Origin: Glomus cerebriforme
Lineage: Eukaryota; Glomeromycota; Glomeromycetes; Glomerales; Glomeraceae
DNA length: 64,000 nucleotides
Reading direction: 5' to 3'
Assembly (NCBI GenBank): GCA_003550305.1
Contig: QKYT01000502.1
Span: 9,340-73,339 of the forward strand
Made by a program: the position numbers and the translations under genes. The stretch's first letter is position 1. Each line of letters opens with the position of its first letter. Of this stretch, positions 1 through 11,742 are shown piece by piece. The notes under the pieces were generated by a model. The model saw only the letters and a list, made by a program, of their open reading frames with translations. It searched no databases and was not told where the DNA came from.

Positions 1-266
1 CTACTTATTTTTTTTGAATGATTTTTTGGGCGACTTAAATTTTAATAGATGGAAAGCATGTGATTTGTTACTAATATGCTTTTGATATCTAATTTTTCAC
101 ATCACAAAGGGTATATCCGCAAATTTTCATGTGCCACTGACACTTATTTGTTGNATAATAAATAAAAATATTTTTCTGGAAACTTTTTTCGTCCACTGTA
201 CATCCAAAATAAAGCATAAACAACAAATGAAAGAGAAAATAAAATTAAAATTAATCAAAGACTCAG

Positions 267-377
267 CATTCAGGTGCAATTTATACCAGTCGATCATTAA
301 TAAGTGAACTTATTCCTCAAGGAAACATAAGATTGAAAGAATTAGACATTGAATTCAAAATAGTGGCAAGTAGATAA
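267..377 (+). pseudogene. Relic or 3' exon of a kinase-gene C-terminal tail
   Basis: The frame starting at 267 reads HSGAIYTSRSL..., then ...LKELDIEF, and stops at 375-377. It closely matches the penultimate exon of the kinase gene at 55338-55501 (HSGAIYINRPL... and ...IEELDIEI). A possible acceptor AG lies just before 261. No kinase-domain exon is visible in the 260 bases to its left. It is therefore either the last exon of a gene lying mostly outside the window or an isolated fragment. The homology is seen directly; the status is inferred. Confidence 0.55.
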
Positions 378-1685
378 TTTATTTAGTATTGTATTTTAAT
401 TAATAATCATTGAATTTTTATTTTAAAATAGAAAATTAGAATAAAAATGATTAAAATTAAAGTACTTAATTAAGAAAATAAAATAAAGTAAAAGTTTATT
501 TACAAAAGATTTTAAACTTTTATTCGGTAATAATTATATAGAATAGTATAAACTCAGACTTAATTTATCCAATTTACATTCACATATTCTTTTTTATATT
601 ATTGTTAAATAAAACAAATATTAAAATATCAGTTTTGTAAATGAGTTGTATTTATTATACTGTAATTACTTGCGAAATGATTACCGTCATTGATCATTAT
701 TTGAAATAGTAATTAATATTTAAATAAAGAGACAATTCCAGTCTTGTAAATTTATTAAAGCATAAATTAATTCCTCAATTAATACCACGAGATTATGATT
801 TCGTTAAATCAATACATATATAACTTTATTTTTATATGAAAAGAAAATATTGGTAGAAAAAAGTTCGAAGTGTATTGAACGCACCTTAAAATTATTTGAA
901 TTTAAAATGAACCTGTACCTCCCTTTTCTTAAATATGAATAGCACGAAAAGATACACTGAATAGAGCAGTAAGAGCACTGAATAGAGTAAAAATAAATAA
1001 ATAAATAAACATTTGACGTATTTTAAATTAAAAAAAAAATTTTAAAATTTATTTATTTTTGTATTTTAAAGGTCACTGTTGTGCCCTAAGTCATAACGTT
1101 TTTTTGTTCTCACTAAAATGTTTGATATTCCATAAAAATCAGCATCGCTTAATATACTTTTAATAAGTTTTTTAATCACTCCACAACCTTTTTTAATTAT
1201 TGTATGTTATACTTGTTAACTTCTCTCATATAGGATTTTTCACACAAAAAGGTATTTCTTTCTTCTATATTTCGTGACTATATCATGTTATATGGATTAA
1301 TAATTGTAATTTTTTTACAAAGTTTGACTAAACTGCAGTATATACTACCATGTGTAAAGCCAAAAAAAAAGTGTATTCAACGCGTTTCTTTCATTTTTGT
1401 CTACCAAGTTTTCTTTAAATATCAAATTACATTATCATTTTGTATAGATAATTTATTTAGATTGAGACCGATAAAATCCGAACTTATAAAACTTTCTGCG
1501 GCAACTCCTTGATTTTTAAAATCAGAATTCTTTATGTCATATTTATTATTTTGTTGCTATGACTTAAGCAAGAATTAATGGTTTTATCTTTTTGTTGATA
1601 TTTTGAAATGCTTGGAGAATATAAAAAAATATATATTAGTTGAATTTCACTTTAAGATCTCCAAATATAATGCTTGAAATATATT
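378..1685. other. AT-rich intergenic stretch
   Basis: No supported gene. The open frame at 1285-1512 has no recognisable domain and low-complexity composition. The only shared word noticed is CCCTTTTCTTAAATATGA near 920, which recurs near 6765. Confidence 0.5.
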
Positions 1686-1890
1686 TACCCTTGATTTTAC
1701 TTCATTATTTGTTCTTGGGGGTGTCATTTTTACTTCATTTGTTTGTGATGCTTCGTTTGGAATGTATTTACCCTTGAATTTTTATTTCAATTGTTGGCAT
1801 GTTTCGCTTGGGACGTAATTACTGTAATTATCCTCGATTGTTGGTGATGCTTCGCTTGTGATACAATTACCTTTGAATTTACTTCAATAA
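1686..1890. repeat. Degenerate short tandem repeat
   Basis: Three imperfect copies of a unit of roughly 60-70 bases share the words GATGCTTCG(C/T)TTG and ATTTACC(C/T)TTGAATTT, for example near 1746, 1800 and 1848. The copies have diverged and carry no open frame. Confidence 0.5.
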
Positions 1891-2077
1891 AAATCAAATA
1901 ACCAAAAAAAAACTATTATTTGATATTTCCAATAACTTTATTATTATGTATGTAAACCAATATATATATTTTTTTTGCCATTTATTTATAACCGTTAAAT
2001 TAATACTTATTCATATATTCGTGATTTTCTTTATCTAAATATCTTCTATTCTTATTAAACCAACACATCTATTAATA

Positions 2078-2330
2078 TACAGTCGACTCTTCCTATTGTA
2101 TAACGAAATGACTGTCCGTCACCTCAAGTTCGTTATAATAGAATCTGAAGAAATTTGTTCGCTATATCGAGGGGATTTTTGACGAATGTTATTGGTAATA
2201 TGTCATGATTCGTTGTAGAGTTTAACCAATAAAGTATACCCATTTTAAAAAATGTTTTAGCACCATGTGTAACCATTGTGTATATGCAATCTTTCAATTT
2301 GACCGAATAATTCAAAATCTTCATCCATTT
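2078..2330. mobile_element. Possible pogo/Tigger-like (Tc1-mariner) terminal fragment
   Basis: The stretch starts TACAGTCGACTC and continues with TATAACGAA- and CTCGATATAGCGAA-like words. Those words resemble terminal repeats of pogo/Tigger class elements, which insert at TA. No matching opposite terminus was found here, and the open frame at 2133-2324 shows no transposase motif. Probably a solo end or a decayed non-autonomous copy. Confidence 0.35.
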
Positions 2331-2960
2331 TAACTATTTTTATAAACAAAACAAGAATTACTGAATTACTATATAATAAAATCTACAATATTTTCGCTTT
2401 TTATTTTAAGACGACTAATGAATTTACCACTATACACAATTTAAAGGTTAATTCATTATCACCATATCCGTCGATATGCAAAATTGCATGTGTTATTTTA
2501 ATAATGTTTGACGGGAAATTTCTCTTATATGCATTCTGCAAATTGACATGCGAATAAACATAATACGTGACTGTTAAAAAAAATCATTTTGTTCTTTCGG
2601 ACATTTTCATACAAAATTCGAACATTTTCTGTTTAAAAAAAAAAATCTATTTGTGTTTTCCTGACATTTGAGACTTTTAAAAAAATTTTCAGATCTGATT
2701 TTTGTCATGGAACGAGATATGAACACGGAAAAGAGTAAAGTAAAAATAAATTTTTAATTAATAATTAGATACCGTAATTATTGTATATAGTATTAATAGT
2801 TACTACTAGATTATATACGATCGATACATTTACAGTATCATTTTATTTAAAAAAAAAAATTTAATACCAAAAATTACAAAAATTGAAAGGAGGTTAGACC
2901 TAAAATTATTACCAAATCTTCTCTTGCTATAATAACCAAATCAAAGCATTTAAAATTATC

Positions 2961-4898
2961 TTATTCTACATCTTTTTCTAATATTTCTATCTTTTCCTCT
3001 CTATTTTCTTCCGTCTTTTCTCCCGTCTTTTCTTTTTTCTCTTCTTCTATTTCTACAATTGTTTTATACAATGTTACAATCCAAGCAGTAACTAACAAAG
3101 CGCTTAAATTCAGAAATATTTTATTAAAAATATCGGGCGTTTGTAAAAGAAAGCAATTAANTAAAGAAGGTAAATAAAGCACAATTATGCTTATAAATTC
3201 CCAGATAATGGAAAAATAATCATGATATTTAGGCAATATATCTTTGTAAATTTCTCGACACTCCTTAATATAAATTTTCAACTTTTTTCTATAACATGAT
3301 ACTATTAATATTGTAAGCTGAACAAGAAATGTAAAAGTGACAGTAATAATCAAAGCCTTAATAAAACTTTGTGTAATATTTTCTTTCAATTCATTAATCA
3401 AAAAACAAAGCAAAATTATAAAGAGAGTTAAACTTATATAATCTATTAAAAGGGATGCACGAATAAAAATTTTAATAAAATCTCTAGTCACTACAGTCCT
3501 AGAAATACGTTTACGTGTGATAATTTCATTTTTAGAAATAAGTATATCTTCTATTACTTCAGTTGGAAGTACCAAATGATTTGGTTTAGGTGAGTATTTT
3601 GTAGGATATTGCGCAGATTCCTGTGATTCCTGATAGTATTGAAATGACGAGAAAAGTAAAGGTTCTTCTTGAGTCTTACGAGGCCACCGCAAAGTTATAA
3701 ATTTTTCAGGCTTTGGAGGTTTCCGAAAAGTCATAATATTGATATGTCTTTTTTGAATTTGAGGTAGCACGAAATCTGCTTGAACTTGAATGGATTCTAA
3801 AATTTCTTTATGAGCTCGCATGGACATAGCTTGCGATTTATTTGCAGTTTTTGGAATTTCTGGTTCGTTTGATGGTGATGCGTTTTGTTCAAGGATTTCA
3901 GTTCTTTCTTCAAGTGTTTTAAATTTTTCTTTAAGGGTTTTAAATTCTGTTTTAACATGATTTTTAAGGGTTTCAACGCTTTCGTCGAGGTTTTGAATTT
4001 GTTTCTTAACACTTTCTTTAAGAAGATCTATTTTTTTTCTAACGTTTTCTTCAGATAATTTAATTTGTGTTCTAACGTTTTCTTCAAGAATTTCAATGTT
4101 TTTATCAAGAATTTTAATGTTTTCATCAAGAGTTATAACGTGCCTTTCAAGAGCTTTAATGTATTCTTCAAGAAATTTAATGTCTTCTTCAAGAGCTTTA
4201 ATGTCTTCTTTAAGAGTTTTAATGTTTTCTTCAAGAGTTTCAATGTTGTTTCCAAGAACTTTAATGTTATTTGCAAGAGTTTTGGTTTGGTTCTCAACAT
4301 TTTCTTCAAGAAGTTTTATTTTGTTTTTAACGTTTTCTTCAAGGATTTTAATTTGTGTTCTAACGCTTTCTTCAAAAGTTTCAATATTTTCTTCAAGAAT
4401 ATTGATTTTTTTTTCAAGAGTTTGGATATGTTTTTTAGTATTTGCCTCAAAAAAAGTTCGAATTGCCGCGTTTAACTTCTTTAAAAGTTTATTTTCTAAA
4501 ACATCAATTGGATCAGGTTTTTTTGGTTTTTCTACTTGAGTACTTTCAACTTTAATGAACATAATAAAATTTCCGATAACTCCAATTCCCATAAGACCAA
4601 TTACAATATGTTGTAAAATTCTCATAAAATTAGGAATTTTAAATGTTGAAAAAATAAAAGCTAATTCTTGTTGCAATCCAACATGAACTAATAATACAAG
4701 AGATCTAAGTAATTGAGCTAATGTTTTTGAACTATTTTCATCAAAATCATAATCTACCAATAAAAAAATAAATAATGGAACCATAGCATTGATTAAAACA
4801 TCGACATAACCTGAGAATGCTCCTTGAGCATAATCATCAGATATCTGTGCCGATACCAAAGGACACAAAAAAGAGATAAAGATAATAAAGAACATCAT
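2961..4898 (-). CDS. Secretory-pathway membrane protein with long repetitive coiled coil
   Basis: A single open frame of 645 aa; the ATG is at 4898. Residues 1-17 look like a signal peptide (MMFFIIFISFLCPLVSA). Hydrophobic stretches follow at about 30-50 and 95-115. Residues about 125-350 are a coiled coil built from near-identical 7-residue units such as ILEENIK and TLEENIE, visible as short tandem DNA repeats at 3880-4480. The C-terminal part carries about four membrane segments (around 475-610) and a K/E-rich tail. An N at 3161 leaves one residue undefined in a membrane segment. I recognise no named family. A membrane-anchored rod or scaffold is a guess from architecture only. Coding is well supported by the length and the sensible topology. 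Confidence 0.8.
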   Translation of the reverse strand: MMFFIIFISFLCPLVSAQISDDYAQGAFSGYVDVLINAMVPLFIFLLVDYDFDENSSKTLAQLLRSLVLLVHVGLQQELAFIFSTFKIPNFMRILQHIVIGLMGIGVIGNFIMFIKVESTQVEKPKKPDPIDVLENKLLKKLNAAIRTFFEANTKKHIQTLEKKINILEENIETFEESVRTQIKILEENVKNKIKLLEENVENQTKTLANNIKVLGNNIETLEENIKTLKEDIKALEEDIKFLEEYIKALERHVITLDENIKILDKNIEILEENVRTQIKLSEENVRKKIDLLKESVKKQIQNLDESVETLKNHVKTEFKTLKEKFKTLEERTEILEQNASPSNEPEIPKTANKSQAMSMRAHKEILESIQVQADFVLPQIQKRHINIMTFRKPPKPEKFITLRWPRKTQEEPLLFSSFQYYQESQESAQYPTKYSPKPNHLVLPTEVIEDILISKNEIITRKRISRTVVTRDFIKIFIRASLLIDYISLTLFIILLCFLINELKENITQSFIKALIITVTFTFLVQLTILIVSCYRKKLKIYIKECREIYKDILPKYHDYFSIIWEFISIIVLYLPSLXNCFLLQTPDIFNKIFLNLSALLVTAWIVTLYKTIVEIEEEKKEKTGEKTEENREEKIEILEKDVE

Positions 4899-5750
4899 CT
4901 TATAATTGGAGTTCAGGAGTGATTATTAAAATTTTAAACGAAAGAAAAAATTTATCAAATTAATATAATAATTCTACTCTGATGGCCCTAACCCTTATTT
5001 GACTTGCTCAATAACAATTTTATTGTATAACGTATCATCGAAATTTTTGCCGATCCATTTGGGCTGATTTTTGGGACACTGAATTTTTCCTTTTTTGAGG
5101 AACATGGCTTGAAGGATATGTTTGCTTGAGAAAAAAATGTACAGTATATTGTGACTTCGGATAATGATTTTTGGTAGTCTTATTTTAAATAATATCAAGC
5201 CAATTTTAAAATCATTTAACCTTTTTCTTTTTTTTTTCTTTATCATTTTAACAAGTTAATCGGACTTTTATTTTCAAAAAATAATGTCGATCCGAATAAT
5301 ATAGTCCACAAATTAAAAAAATTGAATATTTCGCAAATGATTTATGCAGATACCAATTTTGTCCAATCCGTTGTTCTCATTATCATTTTATAACCATATT
5401 TGATAAGCTGCATATGGCTGAACTGATTGCAGCTTTCTGTATGTATGTACAAAAAAATTAACATATATATCTAATACAATAATATCAACACCCAAGTTGC
5501 ACGACAAGGATATCGCTTCATAAGTAGATTTGGAGATGTTCATCATATGATATCACATAGAAAGTTGCTCTAATTCGTTAATTTTGATTTAAATTAGCAC
5601 CACGACCTGAGATTCATATATATTTGTATTTGTAATTGATAGTTTAATAAAATACTGTAATTGTATTATTTTGATATTGTAATATTTTAACTAATAAATA
5701 GCTAACTCTAATTTTTATCCTGTCAAAAATTCAACTCGAATCTGATTTAT
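4899..5750. other. Intergenic, no gene seen
   Basis: Upstream of the coiled-coil gene. The minus-strand open frame at 4995-5246 is lysine-rich low-complexity sequence and is not supported as a gene. Confidence 0.45.
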
Positions 5751-5759
5751 TGGTACAAG

Positions 5760-6340
5760 CAAAAATTAGTAGTTTAACCCGAAGTGGTCATCTGAATAAA
5801 TAACATTAATAATCAGTTAATACTAATACCAAAAATAAAGAACAATCTGTGAGATAAAAAGTTGGCGTAACTGCACGAAGTGGACATTCATCTTAGTTAA
5901 GCCTAAAAAAATAATGTTAGTAACCAATCATTACTAACACTAATAAAGCTACTACTAAACAAAGAAAAAAAAAAATAATTAAAAATTATAATAAATTTAA
6001 TAAATTTTTAAATACTAAAATGAACCTTTCCAAAATTTTCGTGCTTAGGATTAAACCTAAAAAAAAAAAAAAAAAGAAAAAGAATTAGTGAATCAAAACA
6101 AACTATTAGTTAAAACTACCTCCTACTGATTTATCACCAAGATGAATTCCGTTTTAGACCTAATGATCGAACCTAGAATAAGAAAAAAGACATTTAATAA
6201 AATTAATTTATTTGATTAATTTTTTAAAGTAAACGCCACCTACCAATTTTCCACAACATATGTACCTTTTAAAAGAATAAAATTAATTTTATTGAATTGA
6301 ATAAAGAAAAAGATTTACCTCTTTAGATTATCGAATAAAA
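5760..6340. repeat. Degenerate repeats, non-coding
   Basis: The word CGAAGTGG(T/A)CAT occurs near 5778 and 5878. Each copy is followed by similar AT-rich text with AATAATGTTAGTAA-like or ACATTAATAATCAG-like words. From 6000 to 6330, two copies of an ACC(T)CCTACT / GCCACCTACC segment recur. No open frame of note. Confidence 0.35.
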
Positions 6341-6961
6341 AAAAATTGTCTTACTATTTAGCCTTATTTTATTGTAACTGAACGCGTTACACAATTTTTC
6401 ACCCAATGTTTATCGACTCAAACCCGATCAAAAATCCGAACGATCAGAAATGAACTGGCCTATAATTTCAATCGCGATTTAAACATTTTGTCCCTCAATT
6501 TATCAAATTTAGCTAAAACCGTTATTTTTAAAAAAAAATATGTAAATTTAAAACATCAAATATATAAATAAATACTAAAAAAATGAATTCACTTGATAAT
6601 ATGAAATTCACTTTAACGCTTGGAAATTCACATTTGATACGTGAACTTTTTTTTTAAAAAAAAAGGGCAAAATTAATTTTTAGATTCTCGTGACCCGGCC
6701 GTATCAGATAGTAAAAGGGGATCCTTGACCTGTACCCGGGTATAGGATATTATCTTGTCTCCCCTTTTCTTAAATATGATTGGCTAAAAAATCGCAGTTA
6801 CGTGGCACAGCAGCCACAAATTTTGTGTAACTTTATCTGAGAATATTTTTCGTTTCGTTTCATGATAAAAAATAAAGGCCCAAAATATTTTAATTTCATA
6901 TATATTTTTATTCATCCACATAAAATATTAAAATATTCACGTTACTAAATGTATCTGAGTA

Positions 6962-7410
6962 TTTCTATACCTATTGAACAACTCCACTTATTTAATAAAG
7001 GTCAGTTTAGGTTAGAAATTATGCTATAAAATAAAAAAACATATACGCGCACAATAAATTTCATTACAAAAAATGATAGTTAATTCTATGAAAACTTACT
7101 TAAGCATGATGAAAATTAATATCTAAATATTTTCATATCCATTAAACAACTTTGCTTATTCAATAAAAGCTAGTTTTGTTTGACCAAAGTGTTTAAATTA
7201 CGCTACAAAGTGCCTGCATAAAAATATAATGAAAATGAGTATAGCTTCATGAATATTTAAACTAGCTTAACGAAAATTAATATATGAAGAGTTTCATACC
7301 TGTTGAACGACTTTACTTAGTCTTTAAGAATGCATTTGCTTAATCATATCTTCCATTCAATTTTACTTAGTTTAGTAAAAGTGTTTCCAAAGTGTCTGTA
7401 AAATTTCTAA
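6962..7410. repeat. Diverged tandem duplication, period about 165 bp
   Basis: Three starts are recognisable at 6962, 7131 and 7292. They share the pattern TTTC(A/T)TA(C/T)C(C/T)(A/T/G)TT(G/A)AAC(A/G)AC followed by a CTTATTTAATAAAG-like word. The GAAAATTAATAT word also precedes copies two and three. The copies are far from identical, so the duplication is old. No coding capacity. Confidence 0.55.
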
Positions 7411-8440
7411 AAATAAAAAAACGCGTTTATTAAAAAAAATATATTCAAATAAAAATATTTCTACATGCACCAAATAAAATTTTTAAAAAATTTAAAGAAG
7501 AAAGGGAAAGAGAAAGGAAAGTAGTTTATCTTTGGAATGTACAAATAAATCAGTGGTCATGCCACTATCACGTGGGGAACAGGAGGACAACAGATTATAT
7601 TTTATCACGTGATTTTACATAATATCGTCTTCCAATACTCCATTGGATTACTATATCATCATCAAAAAATTTTTCTTACATATCTTCAATATAATCTATT
7701 TATGTATTTGAGTTTGCTAAAGCTTCAAAAAAATCACCACATATATATTGAAACTCTTCGGCAGAAAGATATTTGTATAATACAAGTATATAAAACAAAA
7801 TACATATAAAAAAAAATTTATATATTAAAATAATAAACCCGGGTGACCGTGCCATTTTAATCTAAAAATTTGTCCGGCCTTATATAATAAGAAATTTATT
7901 GTATTACATTCAAAGTGTGATTTGAAAATTATTCACAAACATTCAACTCTATGTTTCATTTTCAAAGGTTACGGAATGCTAAAGCTTGCTCAGTTCTCAG
8001 CTTTTACTTTTACGATGAACTTGTGTATACTGGGTAATTCAATTACCGATTGTGGAAACTTTCAGAATTTTCTTCTTCCTCTAAAATTCCTTCTTCCATT
8101 AATTCTTTTAGTTCGTTATAATCTTTTGAGCTGTATACTTTTCGCTCTTATCTACATCTCCTGCCAAAAAATATACCTCGAGGTATGTAATTACATGTTT
8201 ACTTATTCGTTTCCCTCCTCCTTTTATTACTAAATTTCTACCTTTCTTTCAGAGCCCATCCACTTGACAATGCAAAACCAATGTACAAGTTTGATCTTGC
8301 ATTGAATCAGAATCAGTATCGATAATATTTATATTTGAAATATCTATTATTTGAAGAATGTAAGAAAGAAGTTGAGTTTAGAATAAATATAATCACAGTT
8401 TTATAAATAATAATGTCTCATCATTCAATCTGTTTTGTAA
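7411..8440. other. Intergenic; one doubtful coding scrap
   Basis: The open frames at 7609-7809 and 7922-8233 look like chance. On the minus strand near 8045-8130 a short acidic frame (ELKELMEEGILEEEEN) reads like a piece of a real protein, but it has no start, no clear splice sites and stops close by. No family was recognised. Confidence 0.3.
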
Positions 8441-8449
8441 AATTTCTGC

Positions 8450-8690
8450 TAATACACTATTTGTTTCAATTCTTCAATGGGACTGCAAAAGCCACCCCAC
8501 GCCATAATTTTTGTACGATCTTCGGGCAACGACGAACCAGCCTTTCCGCTTTATACTAACGTTCTATGGTATTTCTGAAGAGCTGAAAAGCTGTTTCGTC
8601 AGTAAAATAGTTTTATTCCGTCGGTTATTGATATGTTTTCATGGCCATCGACACGATTTCGCTTGTGTGCTTCGGTCGGCATAGGATAGG
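8450..8690 (-). pseudogene. Tc1/mariner-type DDE transposase relic
   Basis: On the minus strand the text HKRNRVD, then TDETAFQLFRNTIER and KIMAWGGFC can be read across two frames with several stop codons. These are the hallmark segments around the second catalytic Asp (in TDE) of Tc1/mariner transposases. Only the middle third is left; terminal inverted repeats were not found. It is dead by frameshift and stops. The identification rests on the motif order, which is seen directly. Confidence 0.75.
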
Positions 8691-10369
8691 CACCGAAAAT
8701 GCAACACTTAACAATCATACTAATTGGTTTGGACCTTCTTAATTTCAAAAAAAATCATGTTTTATGTCACTATTATGGACATAGTTTAAAAACTGTCCAA
8801 ACATCTATTCTAATAATGCTTATAATAAATGTATCCATCGTTGGCAACATGCAAATTACCAAGAATAATCTGTTCATTTCCTTTCAAAACAATTTTCTTT
8901 ATCCCAATGAATTACTTAATTATATTTTTTAGCTTTATTTTCTCTTAATTCTTTTTATGATTCTTTTTATACTTTATTTAAACAAGATGATTGGATATCT
9001 CTTGTTATGGTTTAATAGGAGCTGCTGATTTTATTACTTATTCTAAATTTTTCTTCTTTTTCTTATACTTTATTTAAACAAGGAGAATACATCTTGTTAT
9101 ATACTTAAGAATAGCAGAATGCTACTGGTTATTTCATAATTATACTTTTCTCATACACATTGGATACAGCTAATTACAAATTCGAGATGGCATGCTTTAT
9201 TATTTTATCTATAACAAAATATTTTGATGGCAATTTAACACAGAGTTGTAATGATAGATTTTTAGCAAATATCATTGAGCCAGCGAAAACAACAATTAAG
9301 AATAGCAACACTTTCTAATGTTAAAGAAATGGAATCAAAGATTTTTGCTTCCTTTTATTATAAAATGCATAGCTCTGAATTGGAATTAATTTTGATATTC
9401 CTTAAGAAGAAAGGGGGATAGACTATTTAGTTATAAAATATTGTAATTGACAGCTTTAGTATCTAGCATCACTCTTCTGACCATTTTAAATATAAAGAAG
9501 GTTTTGACGGTTGATTTTCTTTGGTTTCTTGGAATTTCAGAATAATATTTTCATATTATTGGTGGGGCAACAAATAAGTTTTATTAATTGTTACCAATAA
9601 TAATGAATACTGTGAATATCCTTATAAAGTGAAATTGGAACAGTATTGGAACTGATTTTAATAAAATTAAAAAAGTAGCGATTTATGGAAAACTGTTTGC
9701 CGCAGTTGTTAAGCAGATTTTTGGCTCGACAAAATTTTGGCAAAATTTACCAGGACACAAAATTAGTTATATAATTTTTAGGTTAATATATAGCCTAAAT
9801 AATTTGCCAAATATTGGCAGCATATCTAGTGCGCTATATAACTTATAGTATATAATTTTTATAATTTTGAACAAAGGTTTAGATTTTTTTATTTTAATTT
9901 GTTATTCACTATATCTGTCGTTTTCTGCTGTTATATTAGTTACATGGAAATAATTGAACATCTCACGAACAAATTACTTTGTGTTTCCTATTCAAATAAT
10001 TTTCATGATTTATGATTGTAAATTTCGTATATAAATTAATTTCAAACTAATTTCAATTGCATGCCTATTTAGTTAATTTCTTTGATAAATTAACAAATAA
10101 AAAAATTCTTTTTATTGGGTGATTTATTCCTTTAAAAAATACCATAAATAAGTAATTAAAACATTATAGATTTCAATTTCTCTGATTTATTTTTTTAGGT
10201 TGGTGAAAAAAAGGCCATTTTTCAACCAAATATTTAATTTTACAAATCAGTTTTGCTGTTTATACTCATTGCGCAATTAAAAACTCTGATCTCAATCGAA
10301 TGATTTCGTAATTTAGCTTTCTGGTAAGATCTTTTTTGCGAATAAACGTTGCTTTTCATTGGGCTTTTC
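8691..10369. other. Intergenic, nothing recognisable
   Basis: AT-rich sequence of about 1.7 kb. The open frame at 8699-8932 has no domain. No repeat or RNA gene seen. Confidence 0.45.
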
Positions 10370-11742
10370 CTATTTTAACTTAATAGTACCACTTGAACCT
10401 AAAGATAAAGTGTCAGTGCGTTATTAAAAAAGGATAATAATAATAAATCAATAATATTTACCGTAGACAAAAACTCCTTTTTGGACACCCCTGGTAATAG
10501 CCAACTTGATACGGTTAGTTGTGGTGGCATTGTTAGGGAGTTTATATGTATTTAAGATATATTTCTTGATTTCATTACGACTAATTAGTAAATAAAATTT
10601 ATTAATTATATAATAATGTCTTTTTAAGTGTAATAATTAAAATCGATACTATTTCTTACCTGCATCCCTTACGTCTTTTCAAAGTGACAATAGCGTCTAC
10701 AAATAATTATTATATATGGAAAAAAATTGTAAATTGCAAGATTAATATGTATTTTGACCATTTTTCTTCCAGATTTTCTTTGAGATTGATAAATAGTTTT
10801 TTTTGAACTTACTTCGAACCATATCTTCATATTTAGGATGAAAATGTTGAGCTGGTCCACTCTTTACAATTTTGGCTTCCTTGGAATTTTCTTTTTTCTC
10901 GACTTCCATCTTTATCACTGGTTCGCTCTTCACGACTTCAGCTTCCTCAGACTTTTCTATCTTAATAAATGGTTCATGCTTCACGATTTCAGATTCCTCG
11001 AGCTTTTCTATCATAATAACTGGTTCAATCTTCACGATTTCAGCTTTCTCAGGCTTTTCTATCTTAATAACTGGTTCATGCTTCACGATTTCAGATTCCT
11101 CGAGCTTTTCTATCATAATAACTGGTTCACTCTTCACGATTTCAGCTTCCTTGAACTTTTCTATCTTTATAACTGGTTCATTCTCTATGAGTTTAATAGT
11201 ACCACTTGTTCCTAAAGAAAAAGTGTCAGTATAATACTCAAAAAAGATAATAATAATAATAATAAATTAATTATATTTACCGTTAGGAAAGAAAAAAGTT
11301 CCTTTTTCAACACCTCTGGTGATAGCCAACTTTAAACGGTTTTTCGTGGTGGCATTGTCAGGAAGTTTGTACGTATTTAAGATATATTCCTTAATAGCTT
11401 TACGACTATTATAAAGAAAAGGAAAAAAAAAGGTTGTTAACAGTAATAACTTTAAGTTTTAGAGCGTAATAATTAAAGTCAATACTAATTCTTACCTGCT
11501 TCCTTCACGTTCTTTCAAAGTGACAATGGCATCTACAAATAATTATACATGAAAAAATTGTAAATTGCAATTCATAACGACATACAATAAAGGTAAAATG
11601 AAATAATTTTCTTTTTATTAGTCAAAAGAAACTTAGTAATTTAAACATTTATTTTGAATTTGACAAAGAAAAAAAAAAATTTTTTGAATTTACCTCGAAC
11701 CATAACTTCATATTTAGGATGACGAAAGATAGGGATATCCAT
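10370..11742 (-). CDS. Linker histone-like protein with two H1/H5 globular domains
   Basis: Seven exons on the minus strand join in phase to 264 aa: 11742-11694, 11532-11496, 11405-11281, 11211-10813, 10696-10660, 10580-10462, 10398-10370. All introns are GT..AG. Residues about 8-77 and 195-264 are each a full winged-helix H1/H5 (H15) domain: HPKYE.MVR, then AIVTLK, G(S/C)SR, IK.YILNTYKLP.NAT, LAITRGV.KG and SGTIKL. The domains are highly similar, and all three intron positions repeat, so the gene arose by internal duplication of the exon set. Between them, residues about 80-185 hold six copies of a roughly 17-residue unit (EPVIKIEKPEKAEIVKI type). Usual H1 has one globular domain and a K/A/P-rich tail, and neither a tail nor such a unit is standard. 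It presumably binds linker DNA or nucleosomes in the nucleus (family knowledge). Confidence 0.9.
10865..11205. repeat. 51-bp coding repeat within the linker histone gene
   Basis: About six copies of a 51-bp unit in exon 4, translating to 17 residues each. Copies two and four are nearly the same, as are copies one, three and five, so a 102-bp two-unit period is also visible. The copies stay in frame. On the opposite strand the repeat opens long shadow frames that are not genes. Confidence 0.85.

Noticed and set aside
4065..4539. Two plus-strand open frames of 136 and 147 aa
   Set aside because: They are antisense shadows of the heptad-repeat coiled coil (minus strand). Their F/N/S-rich repeats follow from the repeat DNA.
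10865..11205. CRISPR-like regular repeats
   Set aside because: The repeats are contiguous and in frame in a eukaryotic gene, with no unique spacers.
10838..11234. Plus-strand open frames across the histone repeats
   Set aside because: Antisense shadows of the 51-bp coding repeat. The minus-strand exons join two H1/H5 domains in phase, which explains the region.
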